DNA of 64,000 nucleotides, taken from NCBI GenBank assembly GCA_018398585.1, contig JAGTTD010000001.1, forward strand, positions 29,333,438 through 29,397,437, in the 5' to 3' direction. Origin of the DNA: Simmondsia chinensis. Taxonomy: Eukaryota; Streptophyta; Magnoliopsida; Caryophyllales; Simmondsiaceae. Under the pieces are notes generated by a model. It saw only the letters and a list, made by a program, of their open reading frames with translations. It was not told the origin of the DNA and did not search any database. The translations under genes were made by a program, and so were the position numbers. This document shows, one piece after another, positions 45,902 through 58,850 of this stretch (its first letter is position 1; every line of letters begins with the position of its first letter).

Positions 45902-47889
45902 TGATGCTTACTTTGCGTATGCGTTAGCAAGTACGCTAGTCATACCAAGTAATATAGAAGTAAGTAGAGTATAGTTCCCACGAGGATTGTATTGAGTGAA
46001 TACCAAAATTAGTAGCTTCAATATTTTTTGAAAGACCAAAAAATTTAGGATTTTGATATGAAATGAAGTAAAATAAAATAAAAAGAAATAAAAGTTAAAA
46101 TGAGATTAGAATGTGCTAAGTTTTTGTTGGTTTTTATCAGTTTATAAAGTCTAAGGCATCCGATTTCAGTTTAGTTGCATCAATACGCCTTTTCCATTCT
46201 CGATATTCAAGTTGTTACTGTGTGTTGATGGTTGAAAATCCTAATTTACTAAATATTCCCTCTCGGGCAACATTGAGCATACTCTTTAACATATAACCCA
46301 TCACTTTCGCGCATGAATTTAAATAAGAAAAGAGTTTTTAAAGCTCCATGATTTTCTTTTTTTGAAAATCACAAAAATCGCGTTAATCTCTCTCGAGCAT
46401 TCGCCCAATTTGTTGTGCTTATTACCTCCGCAATCATCATAAATATGCTCTCGGACTCATTATGAATCATTATAGGCTTTAAATGGTGATCAAAATGATA
46501 AACACTTCAACAACACAATAACATAAACATTGAATACTTTGAATTAGAAATAAGCGTATATTACAACTTAGGCTACATCATAGCCTTAGAATAACAAAAT
46601 TAGGTCATGATAAACTTAATATTAAAGATTATTAACACAAAATTCATGAACTTAGAATAGAAAAAAAGGATAGAAAGAACCAAAAATATAAAATTTCAAA
46701 CCAAACTTCCTTCCTTCCTTCTCCTTTCCTCTTTCTCATGATTTTTCTCTCTTTTCTCACTCAAATCTTGTGATTTTTGTTTTGCAATCTGATGCTTAAA
46801 CACCCCCACACCATCTCCTATTTATAGTAGTTGAGCTAGGGTAAAAAAATCTTCAAACTTCATCCTCATTAGCTGAAACTTGCAGCAGCTGTAGCTGTGT
46901 TCTGAAGCCCTGTTCTCCCTTCTTTTTCTTCAAGTTTTTTTACATTCCACCGCCCAAAACCTACACAAAAGCATCATGTGATGTTTTATAAGGTGTTTAC
47001 AATGAATTTGAGCTAAGATATTGCATAATATAGCCGCCCAAAGTGGAGAAAGTAAGCAAGTCGTGCAAAACTGTCAATTTTCTGCAACAGCAGTAGTGAT
47101 GCTTGTTCATCCTTTTTTTCATTTTTTTTTTTCAATCCCACCGCCCAAAACTTGAAAAAGATGAGTTAAAACATGTTAAATTATGTTTGTAAAATGAATT
47201 TGGGTAAAAAGCATTGAGTTTTTGCTCCCAAAATGCAAGTTGAAGCTGATTGCACCACCACCTGCACCCTTGCCACCCAGATTCTGCAATGGTTGTTCAA
47301 CTTGAATTTTTTTTTATTGCTTTGCACCACCCAAAATCAGCTTTAACATCAACTTGATCATGTTAATGAAGTGTTCAAGAAGTTCTTTCATGTTATTTGT
47401 CCATTTTGCCACCCAAAATAACAAGTTGAAATGGATTGGTTGAGCTTGGTGCATTTTCTCTGTTCTTGCTGTTCTTTGCTGATTTTCTTCAAATTTTTGA
47501 GCTTAGATCCACCTAAATTCAGAGTTTACATCTACTTTGACAGGTTAATGCATTGTTTAATTAATCCTTGCACTTGATTTGTGCATTTTGTTACCCTTTT
47601 TTGCAAGTTGAATTGAATTGTGCATGAACTTGGTGATTTCTTGCTTTAGCCATGTTAATTATTATGTTTTTCCCATTTTTTTTTTCTTTGGTTTGGTGTA
47701 TCTTGCTTTTACTTGTTGATGTTAATGATAAAACCTAGCAAGATTTAGTATAAAACGAGTATTTTTGCAAGAAAATGGCAATATGAGCAAAAAAGAGCAA
47801 AATCGAGCAAAAGCGCTAAAAATTTGATGTAAAATGTTTAAAAATATATTAAAATAATATAAAAATTATATACTAATTTAGACTTATTA
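45902..47889 (-). repeat. Solo LTR of the Athila-like H family
   Basis: Reverse complement of the LTRs at 52124-54159 and 61599-63608 along about 2 kb. It begins TGATGCTTACTTTGCGTATG (the LTR 3' end inverted) and ends ACTAATTTAGACTTATTA (the LTR 5' end inverted). No primer site or internal sequence follows, so it is a solo LTR. Flanks TTAAG and TTTAG are at best a degraded TSD. Confidence 0.82.
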
Positions 47890-48164
47890 TTTAGTAAAAA
47901 CAAAACAAGAGACAAAGGCACAAAGACACAAAGAGACAAAGGCACACTAAACCACATTATTTGTTGGTATATTTTCAAAATAAACAAAAGTTGATTTGAT
48001 GTCTTTTGGGTGAAGAGGTGTATCTCTTTATGAAGGGATGCGTCTCTTCATGAAGGGACATGTCTCTTCATAAAAAAACACTTGAAAACTATATATACAT
48101 ATATACATATATATACATATATACATACACATATATGCATATACACATATACATATACATATAC

Positions 48165-48197
<33 letters not shown>

Positions 48198-48269
48198 CAT
48201 ATATACATACACATCTATATACATATATATACATACACACATATACATATACATATACATACACATATA

Positions 48270-48316
<47 letters not shown>

Positions 48317-48548
48317 CCTCCTCATTCCTTATGTCAAATATAGGGTGAAAAACAGACTTAAAAGTCATTTGGAAAAATTCATTCTCTAAACTACATCTCA
48401 CTTTCTTTCCTTCCTACTCATTATCTCACTTCATTTCTTGGTTGTCATTGTGTCTGTGAGACTATTTCACTACACTTGAAATAAGTCTTAAGGACAGTGG
48501 TTCACTACACGCCTTGACACTTGAGACCGTTTTTTCTGATACCCGATT
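47890..48548. repeat. LTR-like fragment with microsatellite
   Basis: Contains GAGGTGTATCTCTTTATGAAG and two more copies of a (A/G)TG(C/T)(G/A)TCTCTTCAT motif, alternating with their complement, a pattern common in plant copia LTRs, then a microsatellite and ACAGTGGTTCACTACACGCC. No TSD or partner was found. Confidence 0.35.
48091..48315. repeat. Compound microsatellite (AT/AC-rich)
   Basis: About 190 bp of ATATAC/ATACAC variants followed by a pure (AC)n of about 36 bp. The long open frames across it in several phases are artefacts of the repeat. Confidence 0.95.
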
Positions 48549-48879
48549 TGTAAGAATTCTCTAACACTATTTATATTGCAATCAAGAGAAGAAAAATGCT
48601 AATCCTAGAATTTATGAAGAATCCTAGGTAGAAGATGAAACAACTCCCCCTTTACCCATTCAAAGCTACCGGAGGTTCAAGCAAGGGAAAAGGAAAAAAA
48701 AATTTGAATTTGCCTAGTTAATTTTCTAGTAGCATATGCAATTAAATTTGACTAGTTAATTTTCTACTAACCTATGCAATTAAAATTAAAACTCCTATTA
48801 GCTACAGTTTTACTCTATGCAATAACATAATACAAGTACATTAAGAAAAAACAGATAATAAAAATACTGGATTTCAACA
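48549..48879 (-). repeat. 3' LTR of element I
   Basis: 331 bp from TGTAAGAATTCTC to GGATTTCAACA. Bounded on the right by the polypurine tract. The partner LTR is outside the window, so the left end is set by the TG and by analogy with element G. Confidence 0.6.
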
Positions 48880-49427
48880 CTCCCCCTCAAGTTGGAGCAT
48901 GTAAATTAACGATGCCCAACTTGAGTAGGAATGTAGAAAACAAAGGAGATCCAAGGGCTTTGGTGAAAATATTTGCCACTTGTCCTGTAGACCGAACATA
49001 TGAAGTGGCGATCTCTTTGGCTGGCAGTTTCTCACGAACGAAATGACAATCAATTTTAATATGTTTCGTTCTCTTATGGAAGACCAGATTAGAGGTCATG
49101 TGAAGGGCTACTTGATTGTCACAAAACAATAAAGCTAGCTCGGCAATCTCTACTTGAAGATCTCTCAAGAAACAATGTAACCACACTAGCTCACTTGTCA
49201 CCATAGCCATTGCTCGGTATTCTACTTCCGTAGAAGAATGTGACACCACTGATTGTTTCTTTGAATGCCATGAAACTGGCGCACCACCAAGAAAAATAAC
49301 ATAACCTGTAGTAGAACGTGCACTAGTAGGACAACAGGCCCAATCAACATCACAATAAGAACGTAAGGAAAAATCAGAACTATGAGGCAAAAAAATACCC
49401 TGACTCGACACCCCTTTTACTTAACGA

Positions 49428-49676
49428 ATTGGGGACAATATCGTGCCTAGTATTGCTTTGCCAAGTTGTGAGCAGGATGGGCATCCGGAGGTTTAGCCTA
49501 AAGCCGTGCTCAAGCAACGGACTTTGATGCTCAAAGGATAGAAGTTGACTCAAGTCCTTGTTCAATGGGAGAATATGCCAAGTGAAGCTGCTACGTGGGA
49601 CGATTGGGCCTTCATCCGAGGCCAATTTCTAAATTTCAATCCTTGAGGACAAGGATTGGCTTGAGGAGGGACACGA
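49428..49676 (+). mobile_element. Gypsy pol 3' end (chromodomain-like) fragment inside copia I
   Basis: The plus strand encodes LVQWENMPSEAATWDDWAFI then RGQFLNFNP, the end of a chromovirus integrase/chromodomain, followed by GGCTTGAGGAGGGACA, which looks like its polypurine tract. It interrupts the copia frame: HLEAAF lies on one side (49677 on) and VKGVSSQGIFLPH on the other. ACGA at 49424-49427 is repeated at 49673-49676. It is not an ORF of copia and has no LTR. Confidence 0.7.
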
Positions 49677-50541
49677 AAAGCTGCTTCTAAATGTGGAACC
49701 CATGGATCATGCATGAACTGACTTAAGTATCTTAACTGCATAACAAATGTAAAGCTGAGTAATGGTGAGATAAAGTAGACGTCCTAGAATCCACTGATAT
49801 TGTCTGGGATCACTAGCATGATCTCCTAACCTATCCGTTAAGTGGTGATTTTGAACAATCGGAGGGTGTTTCGAACCTAAGAGACCTGTCTCACTTAAAA
49901 TATCAAAAGCATACTTTCATTGACTTAAAACCATCCCTTCTTTAGACCTCGCATCTTCAATTTCAAGAAAATACTTTACGGGTCCCAAGTTTTCGATGCC
50001 AAATTGTTTATCAAGCAAGGACTTAATCGTTTCTATATGATCTGAATTATTACCCGTTATAATCACATCATCAACATACACAAAAACACTAGTAAAAACC
50101 GACCCATGCATGAAGGTAAACAAGGAACAATTTGATTTTGACTGTTTGGACCCCATGCTTATCAAGAAAGAAACAAACTTTTGGCTCCTATTACGAGAAG
50201 CCTGCTTCAACCCATGAAGGGATTTCTACAAATGACAAACTTTAACCTCATGTATCTTTTCGAAACCCTGTGAAAGTTTCATATAAACCTCCTCATTGAG
50301 ATCTCCGTGCAAAAATGCATTATTTACATCTAACTGATGCACTATCCAATTCTAGTGGAGGCCATAGCAAGAACACATCGTATAGTGACAAGCTTAGCAA
50401 AAGGAGCAAATGTATCATGATAATATACACCTTTAACTTGGGTATATCCCTTAGCAACAAAGCTCACCTTATAGCATTCCACCGTCTGATCCAATTTGTA
50501 CTTAATCTTGTACACCCATTTTGAATCAATGGCTCGTTTCA

Positions 50542-50561
50542 GGGGGGGGGGGGGCGGCCGC
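50542..50561. repeat. G13 run joined to GCGGCCGC
   Basis: Thirteen G followed directly by CGGCCGC, which creates the 8-bp NotI palindrome at 50554-50561. It lies where related copia RT has a Pro-Pro-Gly stretch, so it could be an expanded C-run of the coding strand or an assembly error. Confidence 0.85.
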
Positions 50562-52123
50562 AGTTGCGCTAATGTCTATGTTTTGTTTTATTCAAGAACC
50601 AAGATTTCCTTCTCCATACCATCCCTAAAATCTTGGTATTTAATGGCCTGGAAAAAAAAAAATGTCTTGCCTCATCACTAGAAGTGATGGCATTAAGTAA
50701 AGTTGAATGAGAGTTAGTAAATCGTGCGTTAGAAACAAAATTTGCAAAGGGATGAACCATACCAGAATTAGCTGAAGATGCGGTAGCACGAGTATGGGCT
50801 ATAGATGAAGGAATGTCCACAACATAGTCTTGGTATCTAACCAGCATTGAACGAACTTGACTTGGGCTACCCGAATTCGGCTGTTGCAGCGTGTGTTGCT
50901 CGGCATTGCCGGGTTCCTATTCTGGTGCTACAACACCTAGTATTGGTGCTCTGTAGCACCGGTATGAGCCACAAGCTCTTGTTCTGTCATCGATAGTGAT
51001 TCAGCCACTATCAGTGCCTCCCATTCCGGCACCCGCTGTCCACTTTCGTCATCTATAAACCAAATCAAATCTATTTCCTCATTGCTAATGTCCCTTTTAG
51101 CTGGTTCTTCAAGAAAAGGAAATTTATTTTCATAAAAAATAAAATCACGAGAGACTATAGGAACATAGGAACAAAGGAAAATCACGAGAGACTATAATCC
51201 TTTTATTATTTAAGTCAAAAACCTTGTATCCCTTTTTTCCATGGGGATATCCAACAAAAACACTCCTATTTGCTCGACTCCTAAACTTGTATTTACTATG
51301 ATCTTTATGATGTATATAACCAAGGGATCCAAAAACTCGTAAATGACCAAGAGAAGGTCTCTACCAAGTAGTACCTCATAAGGGCTGCGGTTGTTCGAAC
51401 GTAGGGTAGGCATGAGATTGATCAAGTACTCCGCCGTAAGAACACATTCACCCCAAAACTGAATAGATAGTCTGGCCTCGAAACAAAGTGCAAGATCCAC
51501 TTCCGGAAGGTTCCTATGCTTCCTTTTGACAACTCGATTCTGTTAAGGTGCATCATTGCACGAATTCTAGACTAAGATACCTTTCCCTACATACAATTCA
51601 AGTAGTGGACTGAACAAAAACTCTGCACTATTGTCACTTCTAACTTGTCTAACGGATGAGTTCTACTGGGTTTGTACAACTTGACAAAACTTCATTAAAA
51701 TTCTGTGAGACTGAGGTGTTTCTCATCAAATAAATCCAAGTAAATCTGCTATAATCATCAACAATGGTAAGGAAAAACCGAGCACCGGTCCCAGACAAAG
51801 TATAACATGGTTCCCAAATGTCACAATGAATTAACTCAAAACATGCACCAGTTTTGCTAACAAAAATGGGAAAAAGTAAACGAGTCTGCTTTGTTCAATG
51901 GAACGAATCACAAACTCGAAAAACCAGACAATTTATGAAACGGAACATGCCCTGATCTTCTATGCCACAAAATAGCCTCTTCGGTTGAACCCTTGGCAAG
52001 AGCTGCAATAGGATCGATAGAACCATGGAGGAAATATAGCTCATCTCGCAGCTTACCCACTCTAATCAGCTTCTTTAATGATAGGTCCTGTATAATACAA
52101 AATTTAGCAAAAAAAAAGGTTAA

Positions 52124-54159
52124 TGAAAAGTCTAAATTAGAATATAATTTTTTTATATTATTTTAATATATTTTTAAACATTTTACATCAAAGTTTTTAT
52201 GGCTTTTGCTCTATTTTTCCCTTTTTCGCTCATATTGCCATTTTCTTGCAAAAATACTCGTTTTATGCTAAATATTGCTAGGTTTTATCATTAACATCAA
52301 CAAGTAAAAGCAAGATACACCAAACCAAAGCAAAAAAAATGGGCAAAACATAATAATTAACATGGCTAAAGCAAGAACACAACAAGTTCATGCACAATAC
52401 AATTCAACTTGCAAAAATGGGTTACAAAATGCACAAATCAAGTGCAAGGATTAATTAAACAATGCATTAGCTTGTCAAAGTTGATGTAAACTATGAATTT
52501 ATGTGGGTCTCAGCTCAAAAATTTGAAGAAAATCAGCAAAGAACAGCAAGAACAGAGAAAATGCACCAAGCTCAACAATCCATTTCAACTTGCAATTTGG
52601 GGTGGCAAAATGGACAAATAACATGAAAGAACTTCTTGAAAATTTCACTAACATGTTCAAGTTGATGTTAAAGCTGATTTTGGGTGGTGCAAAGTAATAA
52701 AAAAAAAAAATGAAAGGACCGAGTTGAACAGCCATTGCAAAATCTAGGCGGCAAGGGTGCAGGTGGTTGTGCAATCAGCTTCAACTTGCATTTTGGGAGC
52801 AAAACACTCAATGCTTTTTACCCAAATTCATTTTACAAACATACTTTAACATGTCTTAACTCATATTTTGCAAGTTTTGGGCGGTGGAATTCAGAAAAAA
52901 TGAAAAAAATGGACAAACAAGCAACACTGCTGCAGCTGCAGAAAATTGACAGATTTTGCACAACTTGCTTGCTTTCTCCACTTTGGGCGGCTATATCATG
53001 CAATATTTTAGCTCAAATGCATTGTATACACCTTATAGTACACGAAAATGATGATTTTGAGCAGAATTGGGCCGGTGGAATGTAAAAAAAATTGAAGAAA
53101 AAGGAGGGAGAACAGGGCTTCAGCTCCAGCTGCAGCTGCAGCTGCCGCAAGTTTCAGCTAATGAGGATGATGTCTGAAGATTTTTTACAATTTTTTTATC
53201 CTAGGTCAACTGCTATAAATAGAGGATCGTGTGAGGGTGTTTAAGCATCAGATTTCAAAACAAAAATCACAAAATTTGAGTGAGAAAAGAGAGAAAAACC
53301 ACGAGAAAAAGGAAAGGAGAAGGAAGGAAGAAAGTTTGGTTTGTAATTTTGTATTTTTAGTTCTTTCTACCCTTTTTTCTTTCCTAGGTTCATAACTTTT
53401 TTGTTTACAATGTTTAATATTAAGTTTATCATAAACTAATTTTGTTATTCTAAGGCTACGATGTGGCCTAAGTTGTAATATACACTTATTTCTAATTCAA
53501 AGTATTCAATGTTTATGTTATTGTGTTGTTGAAGTGTTTATCATTGTTCTTCATGAGTTTTAAATGCTTGATTACCATTTAAAGCCTATAATGATTCATA
53601 ATGAGTTCGAGAGAAGATTTATGATGATTGCTGAGGTGATAAGTACCACAAAGTGGGTGAATGCTCGAGAGAGATTAACGCGATTTGTGTGGTTTTCAAA
53701 AAAGAAAATCATAGAGCTTTAAAAAATATTTTCTTATTTAAATTCATGCACGAGAGTGATGGGTTAATATGTTAAAGAGTATGCTAAATGTTGCTCGAGA
53801 GAGAATATTTACTAAATTAGGATTTTCAACCATTAGCATACAGTAACAACTTGAATATCAAGAAGAGAAAAGGCGTATTGATGCAAGTAAGGTGAAATCG
53901 GATGCCTTAGACTTTATAAACTGGTAAATACCAACAAAAAATTAGCACATTCTAATCTCGTTTTAACTTTTATTTCTTTTTATTTTATTTTACTTTATTT
54001 CATATCATAATCCAAAATTGTTCGGTCTTTCAAATAGTATTGAAGCTACTAATTTTGTTATTCACCCAATACAATACTCGTGGGATCGATACTCTACTCA
54101 CTTTTATATTAGTTGGTACGACTAGAGCACTTGCTAACGCATACGCAAAGTCCGCATCA
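52124..54159 (+). repeat. 5' LTR of element H
   Basis: 2,036 bp from TGAAAAGTCTAAATTAG to CCGCATCA. Confidence 0.88.
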
Positions 54160-54165
54160 AGTTTG

Positions 54166-54184
54166 TGGTGCCGTTGCCGGGGAT
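54166..54184 (+). other. Asp-tRNA primer binding site of element H
   Basis: TGGTGCCGTTGCCGGGGAT, 6 bp after the LTR; the form usual for Athila/Tat elements is TGGCGCCGTTGCCGGGGA. Confidence 0.88.
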
Positions 54185-54861
54185 TGTATCTATTTGAGTG
54201 ATATCGATACCAACTAGCTTTGGTGCTAATTTGAAACTGTTAATAATTTGTAAATTTTGTTAAATTAGAATTATAAATCCATTTCATTCATTTTATTTCA
54301 TTTATAAAGGTAATTCTTAAAAATATTAATTAAATAAAAATTCGTATATTAAAAAAGAAATTTTTTTTTAGTTTTGTGTTATTCTGTTATTTTTCTTATA
54401 TTCTGTCATTATTTTCAACTTTATTTTTGAATTATGTTTACTTTGTTAGTGTTTCAAAAGTAAAGTTTGATATTCTTAAGTTTTCCAAAACATTAGGGTT
54501 GCTAACTCTCTCTTTTTCCAAAATTTGTGGTTTTTTTTTAATTTAAATATTGTATTTTTATGTTTTCTTGTTAATTTTAACTTTAGTTTAATTTTGTTTT
54601 ACCATCTAGATAGATTTTCAAAGTTAGGGTTGCTATCCCTAATTTTTCAAAACCTCTAGTAATACCTATTTTCCCTTTAGAATTTAGCCTTGTTAAATTT
54701 TGTGTAATACTTTTCTCTTTGTTGTTATCCTTTTCTTTAACTTTATAGTTGTTTATTTTTACATTATATGCAAAATTTAATTGAAGAAGAAATAACTCCT
54801 TTTGACCCTGAAATCGAAAAAAACACTTCGACTAATCAGGAAAACAAAAAGGACTGAAACC
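54185..54861 (+). other. Element H leader
   Basis: AT-rich untranslated leader between primer site and gag; nothing else seen. Confidence 0.6.
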
Positions 54862-56018
54862 ATGGCTAATAATACTGGAAATGATGATGAAAGGACCTTA
54901 AAAGATTATGCTGTACCTACTGTTGGAGGGTGCACTTCCAGCATTCGACGTCCACTAATTCAAGCAAACAATTTTAAAATTAACCCAGCTATTATATAAA
55001 TGATTCAACAAACTGTTCAATTTGGTGGTCTACCCAGTGAAGACCCAAACCTGCATATCGCTAACTTTTTAGAGATATGCGATACCCTTAAGCATAATGG
55101 TGTCAGCGATGATGCCGTTTGCTTAAAGTTGTTTTCGTTTTCACTGAGAGATACACTAAAGCATGGTTAACATGATTACCCTCAGGAACCATTACCACCT
55201 TGGATGATTTGGCTCAAATATTTCTAGCAAAATATTTTCGTCCAGCCAAATCAGCTAAGATGAGGAATGACATTACCTCGTTTGTACAATACGATACGGA
55301 ATCTTTGTATGAGGCATGGGAGCGTTACAAAGAACTTTTGAGAAGGTGCCCCCACCATGGTTTACCTATCTGGATGCAAGTCCAAACTTTTTATAACGGG
55401 TTGGCACCTAACATTCAAACGATGGTAGATGCGGCGGCTGGAAGATCGCTGAACCTCAAAACTCGAGAAGATGCATATGAATCGCTAGAAGTAATGGCTA
55501 GCAATAACTATGCAAGGGCAACAGAGCAAAAGAAACCTGCAGGAATATACGAGTTGGATGCAATAACCAGGTTAACTGCTAAGGTTGCAACGCATGAAAA
55601 ATAGATGAACATGAACGTGAATGCCATAAATTCTCCTGTACTAACGTGTGAATTTTACGCAGGGAATCATTTCTCCCCATCAACCCATGAACAAGCCAAT
55701 TTTGTTTCAAATTTCAAAAAAATAATCCATATTCCAACACATATAATCCCCGGTGGAGAAACCATCCAAAGTTTTCATGGAACAATCAAGGGATACAAAA
55801 ACAACCTTTTCAGCCCCCTGAAAGAAAAAACTGATCTCGAGGAATTGTTTAGTAAGTTTATGCAAAACACTGAAGCAACTCTTCAAAATCAAGAAACTTT
55901 GATTCGCTATCAAGAAGCGACCATTAGAAACCTTGAGACCCAAATTGGGCAAATTTCAAATCACCTTTCGGATAGATCTCAAGGCTCCTTACCCAATAAC
56001 ACTGTCATTAACCCATGA
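54862..56018 (+). pseudogene. Athila-like gag of element H
   Basis: Starts MANNTGNDDERTLKDYAVP. It continues through a stop (TAA at 54997-54999) into [20 protein letters not shown], a stop and frameshift near 55165, and then a long frame 55200-55604 (LAKYFRPAKSAKMRNDITSF, YDTESLYEAWERYKELL, RRCPHHGLPIWMQVQTFYNG). The end 55605-56018 has a QNQETLIRYQEATIRNLE coiled coil and NLETQIGQI. These are classic Athila gag blocks. The premature stops make it inactive. Confidence 0.85.
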
Positions 56019-56088
56019 GAGCAAGTAAAAGCAATAGAATTACGAAGTGGGAAAAAAATTTAAAGAACCAACTTAACTAGAGAAAACC

Positions 56089-57205
56089 ATGCCAAATGAA
56101 CAACCCATAATTGACCTGTCTACTGATGTAAATCAGGAGGTGGAAAATGAGGAAGGGACAAAAATCCAAGACGAAAATGAACCAAAAAGGGTTGAACCTC
56201 AACCCTACAAACCAAAGGTCACATTCCCTCAATGCCTGAGAAGGACAAAAGCGGACGAGCAATTTGCAAAATTTTTGGAAATTTTCAAAACGTTACACAT
56301 TAATGTCCCTTTTGCTGACATGTTAGAACAGATGCCCAAATATGCAAAATTCATGAAAGAAATTCTATCTAACAAAAGCAAGTTGGGAGAGTTCGAAACT
56401 GTAGCACTTACTAAAGAATGCAGTGCCATACTACAAAAGAAGTTGCCTCCCAAGTTAAAAGATCCAGGGAGTTTCATGATACCTTGCACCATTGGCTCTA
56501 TTAGTTTTGATAAAGTTTTATTTGATTTAGGTGGAAGTATAAATTTAATGCCTCTCTCTGTTTTTAAGATGCTTGGGTTAGGAGAAGTGAAGCCTACCAC
56601 TATATCTCTCCAACTTGCGGACAGATCAATCAAGTATCCTAGAGGTGTAATTGAAGACGTCCTTGTGAAGGTCGATAAATTCATCGTCCCGGCTGACTTC
56701 ATAGTACTTGACATGGAAGACGATCGTGAGATACCTCTTATTTTAGGCCGACTTTTCCTTGCTACAGGAAGGACCCTAATAGACGTACAACAAGGAAAGC
56801 TAATCCTAAGGGTATAAGATGAACAAGTAACCTTCAACATCTTTAATGCCATTCAATTTCCATCTAACATGGATTCTTGTTTTGAGGTTGATATTTGTAG
56901 ATGGGTTGGTCACTGAGACATTCAGGGACACATTCCCGAAGTTGTCCCTTGAAGCATGTCTTACAAAATCTTGGACTATAGACTCGGAAGAGGAGTTGAT
57001 AAAGGAATGTGCCCAACACCTGGAAAGATACGAACCTTTTGATTCGCACCGCGAAATACGAGTGGAAGACATTCAAGCAATTGAAATTCAACAAAAAATG
57101 GAAGAAGACGAACCTCCAATTCTTGAGCTCAAGCCATTGCCACCACATCTCAAATATGCCAATCTTGGTAATTCTAACTCTTATCCTGTTATTATTAATG
57201 CCTCA
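56089..57205 (+). pseudogene. Element H protease and linker
   Basis: A clean frame 56089-56817: FPQCLRRTKADEQFAKFLEI, MLEQMPKYAKFMKEILSNK, KLPPKLKDPGSFMIPCTI, then the protease active site LFDLGGSINLMPLSVF (D-L-G-G-S against the common D-L-G-A-S) and LVKVDKFIVPADFIVLDMED, ending LILGRLFLATGRTLIDV. From 56846 a second frame encodes the linker towards RT (EPPILELKPLPPHLKYA). The protease frame itself looks undamaged, but a stop follows at 56815. Confidence 0.85.
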
Positions 57206-58850
57206 TAGAGTGACATTGAACAGGAAAGGTTGCTTGGAGTTCTAAGAAAGTATAAATCAATAATCGGATGGACCCTTTCTGATATCAAGGAGATTAGCCC
57301 TTCCATATGCATGCACAAAATTCTCATGGAGGATAGCTTCAAACCTTCTGTACAACCTCAGTGGCGGTTGAACCTGCCATGAAAGAAGTGGTAAGGAAAG
57401 AGGTTGTCAACTTATTAGATGCCGGGATAATTTATCCCATATCCGATAGCCCATGGGTTAGCCCAGTACAAGTAGTTCCGAGGGGGGGGGGGGTGGTAAC
57501 TGTAGTAGAAAATGAGAACAATGAACTCATCCCTTCTAGAACTGTCATTGGGTGGAGGATTTGCATAGATTATCAAAAACTTAATGATGCCAGCCGAAAG
57601 GACCACTTCCCCTTACCATTCATTGATCAAATGTTAGAAAAACTGGCGGGACATTCGTATTACTGTTTTCTGTTTTCTTGATGGATATTCAGGATACAAT
57701 CAAATTGCCATGGCCTCAGAAGATTAGGAAAAGACCACTTTCACTTGTCCTTATGGTACCTTTGCCTATAGGAGAATGCCTTTAGGGTTATGTAATGCTC
57801 CTGCGACTTTTCAAAGATGTATGATGGAAATCTTTAGTGATATGGTGGAAAATTTCATTGAAGTATTTATGGATGATTTTTCAGTCTTTGGGACCTCATT
57901 CGATGATTGTTTGGCTAACCTCTCTACGGTTTTGCAAAGATGCACAAACACTAATCTTGTTTTGAATTGGGAGAAATGTGATTTTATGGTACAAGAAGGA
58001 ATAGTGTAAGGACATATGATTTCAAAAAGAGGAATTGAGGTTGATAGAGCAAAAACAGAAGTGATAGAACAATTACCACCCTCTACCAATGTTAAGGGTA
58101 TTCGGAGTTTTTTAGGACATGCTGGTTTCTACAAAAGATTTATTAAGGACTTCTCTAAGATCACTAAGCCTCTCTGCAATTTGCTGATGAAAGATGTCCC
58201 TTTTAACTTTGATTGTGACTACATGAATGCTTTTGAGACCCTGAAGAAAAAATTAGTGCCAGCACCTATAATCGTAGCACCTGACTCGACCTTACACTTT
58301 GAACTTATGTGTGACGCTAGTGACTATGCTGTAAAGGCTGTGTTGGGGCAAAGAAGGAAAAAAAATTTCGTGTAATTTACTATGCTAACAAAACTTTGAC
58401 AGACGCACAGGTTAACTATGCTACTATTGAGAAAGAATTACTAGCCGTAGTGTTTGCATTTGACAATTTTTGTTTTTACTTGCTTAATTCAAGGGAAATT
58501 GTTTACACTGATCATTCTGCTTTAAAATACATTTTTTTGCAAAACAGGATGCAAAACTGAGACTGATTAGATGGATTCTCTTGCTTCAGGAATTTGATTT
58601 AGAAATTCGGGATAAAAAGGGTATGAAAAATGCTGTGGCAGATCATCTGTCACGTCTCGAACAGGAGGACAAAGGTCCCTCTATCAACGAAAAATTCCCG
58701 GATGAAAGTCTTATGATGGTACGTCAGAATCCCTATTGTCCATGGTACACTGACATTGTCAATTATCTGGTTGCACAGGAATTGCCCGAAGACATGACTT
58801 ATCAATAGAAGAAGAAGTTCTTCGCTGACTTAAAGCATTATTTTTGGGAA
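57206..58850 (+). pseudogene. Element H reverse transcriptase and RNase H
   Basis: RT fragments: EVVNLLDAGIIYPISDSPWV, then a G12 run at 57482-57493 where relatives have a PKKGG-type segment, ICIDYQKLNDASRKDHFPLP, a frameshift, GYNQIAMA, FAYRRMPLGLCNAPATFQRC and catalytic FMDDFSVFG near 57870. Thumb and RNase H: 58016-58375 (GIRSFLGHAGFYKRFIKDFS, CDASDYAVKAVLGQ), then 58581-58808 ([11 protein letters not shown]). Stops at 57724 and 58007, and frameshifts, break it. Confidence 0.85.

Larger units (their letters stand above)
48887..52110 (-). pseudogene. Element I pol remnant (integrase-RT-RNase H)
   Basis: Minus strand. GAG-pre-integrase and integrase core: 51540-52095, in broken frames. Integrase C-terminal region: 50937-51500 (FWGECVLTAEYLINLMPT). 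RT: 49677-50560, with KQASRNRSQKFVSFL, VYVDDVIITGNN and FGIENLGPVKYFLEI. RNase H: 48887-49411, a clean frame containing DVDWACCPTSARSTTGYVIF, the shared KHIKIDCHFVREKL and VANIFTKALG. A 249-bp gypsy fragment sits in it at 49428-49676. A C13 run (G on the plus strand, 50542-50554) disrupts the RT entry region. Confidence 0.82.

Noticed and set aside
48060..48401. Overlapping open frames rich in Tyr, Ile, His and Thr or Cys and Val
   Set aside because: All are produced by the AT/AC microsatellite and open in several frames on both strands.
56229..56852. 207-codon minus-strand frame
   Set aside because: Antisense shadow of the element H protease frame, which has clear homology on the plus strand.
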